Assembly: GCA_015233285.1 (NCBI GenBank)
Contig: JADFYA010000105.1
Location: forward strand, 1-8,829
Length of the DNA stretch: 8,829 nt
From: Deltaproteobacteria bacterium
GTDB lineage: Bacteria; Desulfobacterota; JADFXK01
Direction of reading: 5' to 3'
Within the stretch, counting starts at the first letter, position 1; each line of letters starts with the position of its first letter. This document shows positions 7,121-8,829 of the stretch, one piece after another. The translations under genes were made by a program, and so were the position numbers. The notes beneath the pieces are model-generated. The model did no database searches and was not told the DNA's origin. It saw only the letters and a list, made by a program, of their open reading frames with translations.

Positions 7121-7343
7121 TGCTTATATTCAAGTTTCTCATAATAGTCAATGAGAAATCACCAGGGTGTTCTAAAATTATAGATCTTGAAATAATAAGT
7201 ATATTATTTCAGTCACATAAAATAACAAGACGCAAACTGAAAAGAAAATTGTCGCTCACCCGACTCTTTCTGATAAAATAATTAAACAATGAATTAATAA
7301 TATTTAATATTATTGATACTTTATTATACTATTTTTTAATCTA
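7101..7343. repeat. AT-rich island with three perfect inverted repeats, possible mobile-element scar
   Basis: The stretch opens with TTGGGGACACAC (about 7105-7116), a motif I recall beside IS200-like REP-associated transposase genes, and then turns strongly AT-rich. Three perfect inverted repeats follow: TTTCTCAT/ATGAGAAA (7135-7142, 7151-7158), GAAATAATA/TATTATTTC (7189-7197, 7202-7210) and AATAATATT/AATATTATT around one base (7296-7304, 7306-7314). A 61-codon frame here is low-complexity and unconvincing. Base composition changes abruptly to about 55-60% GC near 7375, where the DUF3731 homology begins. An insertion or recombination scar is the likeliest reading; there is no transposase gene. 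Confidence 0.45.
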
Positions 7344-8156
7344 TTGAATATTAAAAAAAGTCTAAAATATTCAGCTTGTTATCCGTCTTATACAACCAGT
7401 CCGGACCATGAAGGCCGCTGGTTGAATCTTCTGGGATACTGTTTGCGTCCCGGATTCGGCGACGCCTTAGACGAACATCGGATTCAAAAGTTGTGGAAGA
7501 TTTACCGGGAAGGGCCGATCAACGCCAAGAACGTTCAGGTCAGGTCGGAATGGTGGGTCATGTGGCGACGGGTGGCCGGGGGCCTGAATGCCACCCAGCA
7601 ACGACAAATCATGAATGACCTGGCCGGACTCCTCAAACCGAAAAGGGGCGGCGAAAAGATCCGGCTGACACCCCAGGAGCACATGGAAATATGGATGGCC
7701 ACAGCCAACCTGGAACGGTTACCGGTGCCTGAAAAAATCACCTGGGGCCGGATGCTGGTGGATGACCTGAGCCCCAAAAAGAGCCGGCCACAGTATTGGT
7801 GGTCGCTATCCCGAATCGGCGCTCGGGAACCACTCTACGGGCCGGTGGATTTGGTCGTGCCGTCCGATGAAGTGGCCGACTGGATTGATACTATTCTATC
7901 CAAAACCTGGCGCAATCCCAGGATCACCGGCCAGGCCCTGGCTCAGTTGGCCCGCCTGACCGGGGACCGCAAACGGGATGTGGATCCGGACGTAATCAAG
8001 CCAATCATCGAGTGGCTCCGCCCCCATGACTGGTCAAAGCCATTGATCAAGGTGCTTCATGAAGTTATCCCCATCGCTCCCCAGGAAGAAAGCGCCATTT
8101 TCGGGGAGTCCCTTCCGGCCGGATTAATCCTGCATTTAGACCACACATTGAAATAA
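7344..8156 (+). CDS. Orphan DUF3731 domain: C-terminal half of an Hsp70-DUF3731 protein, ATPase missing
   Basis: From about residue 20 to the end this matches, as I recall the family, the C-terminal part of Hsp70-DUF3731 proteins: HEGRWLNLLGYCLRPGFG (22-39), SEWWVMWRRVAGGLN (68-82), ANLERLP (121-127), WWSLSRIGAREPLYGPV (152-168), ARLTGDRKRDVDP (203-215) and FGESLPAGL (253-261). No Hsp70 nucleotide-binding motif is present and the frame is open only from 7317. The only start near the front is TTG at 7344 with no Shine-Dalgarno sequence, inside AT-rich DNA; the next in-frame ATG is residue 73, inside the domain. The C-terminus looks complete. The frame has no internal stop, so it may be a recently separated gene fragment or an expressed stand-alone domain. 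It faces away from the Hsp70 cluster on the other strand. Confidence 0.75.
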   Translation: MNIKKSLKYSACYPSYTTSPDHEGRWLNLLGYCLRPGFGDALDEHRIQKLWKIYREGPINAKNVQVRSEWWVMWRRVAGGLNATQQRQIMNDLAGLLKPKRGGEKIRLTPQEHMEIWMATANLERLPVPEKITWGRMLVDDLSPKKSRPQYWWSLSRIGAREPLYGPVDLVVPSDEVADWIDTILSKTWRNPRITGQALAQLARLTGDRKRDVDPDVIKPIIEWLRPHDWSKPLIKVLHEVIPIAPQEESAIFGESLPAGLILHLDHTLK

Positions 8157-8374
8157 CAGCCAATTATCGCATTTGCGTTGTGCTTAGCCACCAATTGAAT
8201 CCGTAACTAAAATCGGAAAACTGAGTCAGCCCCTCACCAGTGTGACCATAACCCCGTCCTCAAGAGTTAAGCCTTCAAACCGGCTGGAAGACTGGAACTC
8301 AGCCCCGGTCAATCCGGAGATCCATTAATGTTACGGCAGGGTGAACTCTGAGATCGTTTCCGAATTATCAAATA

Positions 8375-8396
8375 ATTGTCACTGTATTGTCACAAT
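8375..8396. promoter_or_regulatory. Direct repeat ATTGTCAC with 11-bp period, operator candidate
   Basis: ATTGTCAC occurs at 8375-8382 and 8386-8393, one helical turn apart, and the second copy forms the palindrome ATTGT-C-ACAAT (8386-8396). A TAAGAT box (8396-8401) follows, but spacing to TTGTCA is only 14 nt. The position, about 90 bp before the GGDEF-like gene, fits a regulator-binding site; the regulator is unknown. Confidence 0.35.
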
Positions 8397-8423
8397 AAGA
8401 TGGTACGTTTCGATTGGTTTTTT

Positions 8424-8445
8424 AGTACCCCTCAATAGGAGTACT
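8424..8445 (+). promoter_or_regulatory. Hairpin in leader of the GGDEF-like gene
   Basis: AGTACCCCT (8424-8432) pairs with AGGAGTACT (8437-8445) around CAAT with one mismatch. A T-run precedes it on the plus strand, so on the minus strand it could act as a weak terminator; on the plus strand it would be a leader hairpin 37 nt before the start codon. Confidence 0.3.
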
Positions 8446-8482
8446 CACTCATATTCGGTCAACAAAATCGAAGAGGTGTAAG

Positions 8483-8829
8483 ATGGCGTCCTTGAACATT
8501 GTTTGGGAGAAAGAGGAACCCTGCTCCAACTCGCTCGGTTTCAACCTGACAACCTCCTCCGGATTGCCCCTTCATGATTACCTTGATTCATTACAAGGCG
8601 TCAACATCATTGATGTGGTAATCAACGAATATAAACTTTTTGAGAACCTGTACGGACATCAATTTATTAAAATGATCGAAGAGATATTTAATAACTCACT
8701 TCATGAGGCTATCTCCTCTTTGGCCATTGACGCCGACAAACACACGGATATCCTGACTCTTCCCTATGGGGAATATCTCATCCTGTTCCCCGGCGGCTCG
8801 GGGCAAGTGGTCAATCTGGCCAACCAGGC
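8483..8829 (+). CDS. N-terminal part of a protein with a degenerate GGDEF-like domain (runs off right edge)
   Basis: 115 codons are visible and the frame is still open at the window edge. The ATG at 8483 has GAGGTG 4 nt upstream. Residues from about 39 resemble the front of a GGDEF (diguanylate cyclase) domain: VNIIDVVINEYKLFENLYGHQ, with the characteristic Asp, hydrophobic-Lys/Phe pattern and YGH. The place of the GGDEF signature reads LPYGEYLILFP (about 93-103), so the catalytic Gly-Gly-Asp-Glu-Phe is not kept (P-Y-G-E-Y). It would therefore probably not make c-di-GMP and might be a sensing or regulatory domain, perhaps followed by an EAL or other output beyond the edge. No signal peptide or membrane helix is visible. 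The existence of the gene is sure; the domain call is moderate. Confidence 0.6.
   Translation, partial: MASLNIVWEKEEPCSNSLGFNLTTSSGLPLHDYLDSLQGVNIIDVVINEYKLFENLYGHQFIKMIEEIFNNSLHEAISSLAIDADKHTDILTLPYGEYLILFPGGSGQVVNLANQ

Larger units (their letters stand above)
8157..8482. other. Gene-free stretch before the GGDEF-like gene
   Basis: No gene is clear. The minus strand has a run of about 30 codons ending with a stop near 8228 whose translation (ending EDGVMVTLVRG) looks protein-like, but it has a stop directly upstream and no start, so it is at most a remnant. The plus-strand leader near 8375-8445 holds a direct repeat and a hairpin. Confidence 0.4.

Noticed and set aside
7096..7281. 61-codon plus-strand frame in the AT-rich island
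   Set aside because: TTG start without ribosome binding site, low-complexity Lys/Ile/Leu-rich translation, overlaps inverted repeats; no family resemblance.
8228..8325. About 30 minus-strand codons reading like the end of a protein (ending TLVRG)
   Set aside because: A stop lies directly upstream and no start codon is usable; such a short open run can arise by chance. At most a gene remnant.
8220..8340. Possible riboswitch (c-di-GMP or cobalamin type) before the GGDEF-like gene
   Set aside because: Conserved cores of these riboswitches could not be matched by eye.

Overview
The window looks like chromosomal DNA of an anaerobic or sulfate-reducing-type deltaproteobacterium (Desulfobacterota or a close relative). 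This is inferred from a DUF362/ferredoxin protein, an uncharacterised DUF2760-Hsp70 cluster, an RsbW-like kinase, moderate GC and short palindromic repeats of a kind recalled from such genomes. The exact taxon cannot be read from the sequence.

Positions 1-4140, minus strand: a three-gene unit behind a good sigma70-type promoter (4112-4140). In transcription order it holds a two-helix membrane protein with a DUF2760 C-terminus (3036-3974), a lid-less Hsp70-type ATPase of 610 residues (1113-2945, TTG start), and a second paralogous Hsp70 (from 941, running off the left edge). The second Hsp70 is open from its ATG to the window edge with no frameshift. A double-hairpin repeat of about 90 bp lies between the two Hsp70 genes. 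This is a conserved but functionally undefined Hsp70 module. No DnaJ or GrpE is visible.

Positions 4176-6880, minus strand: a DUF362 protein with a C-terminal 2x[4Fe-4S] ferredoxin domain (4176-5288), a 366-bp gene-free stretch that begins with an imperfect inverted repeat (5311-5410), an RsbW/SpoIIAB-like anti-sigma histidine-kinase-fold ATPase (5655-6092), a non-coding gap with a strong 11-bp hairpin, and a YdjM/DUF457-type membrane-bound metal-dependent hydrolase (6371-6880).

Positions 6881-8829: the coding strand switches. A gene-free stretch turns sharply AT-rich (about 7120-7375) and carries three perfect inverted repeats and a GGGGACACAC motif. It runs straight into an open frame on the plus strand (7344-8156) that is recognisably the C-terminal DUF3731 half of an Hsp70-DUF3731 protein, without its ATPase. 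After another 326-bp gap with an 11-bp-period direct repeat, the window ends in the start of a protein with a degenerate GGDEF-like domain (8483 to edge).

The most interesting points are the DUF2760/Hsp70/Hsp70 cluster, the DUF3731 half-gene about 6.4 kb away on the opposite strand next to an AT-rich palindromic scar, and the repeat elements inserted around these genes.
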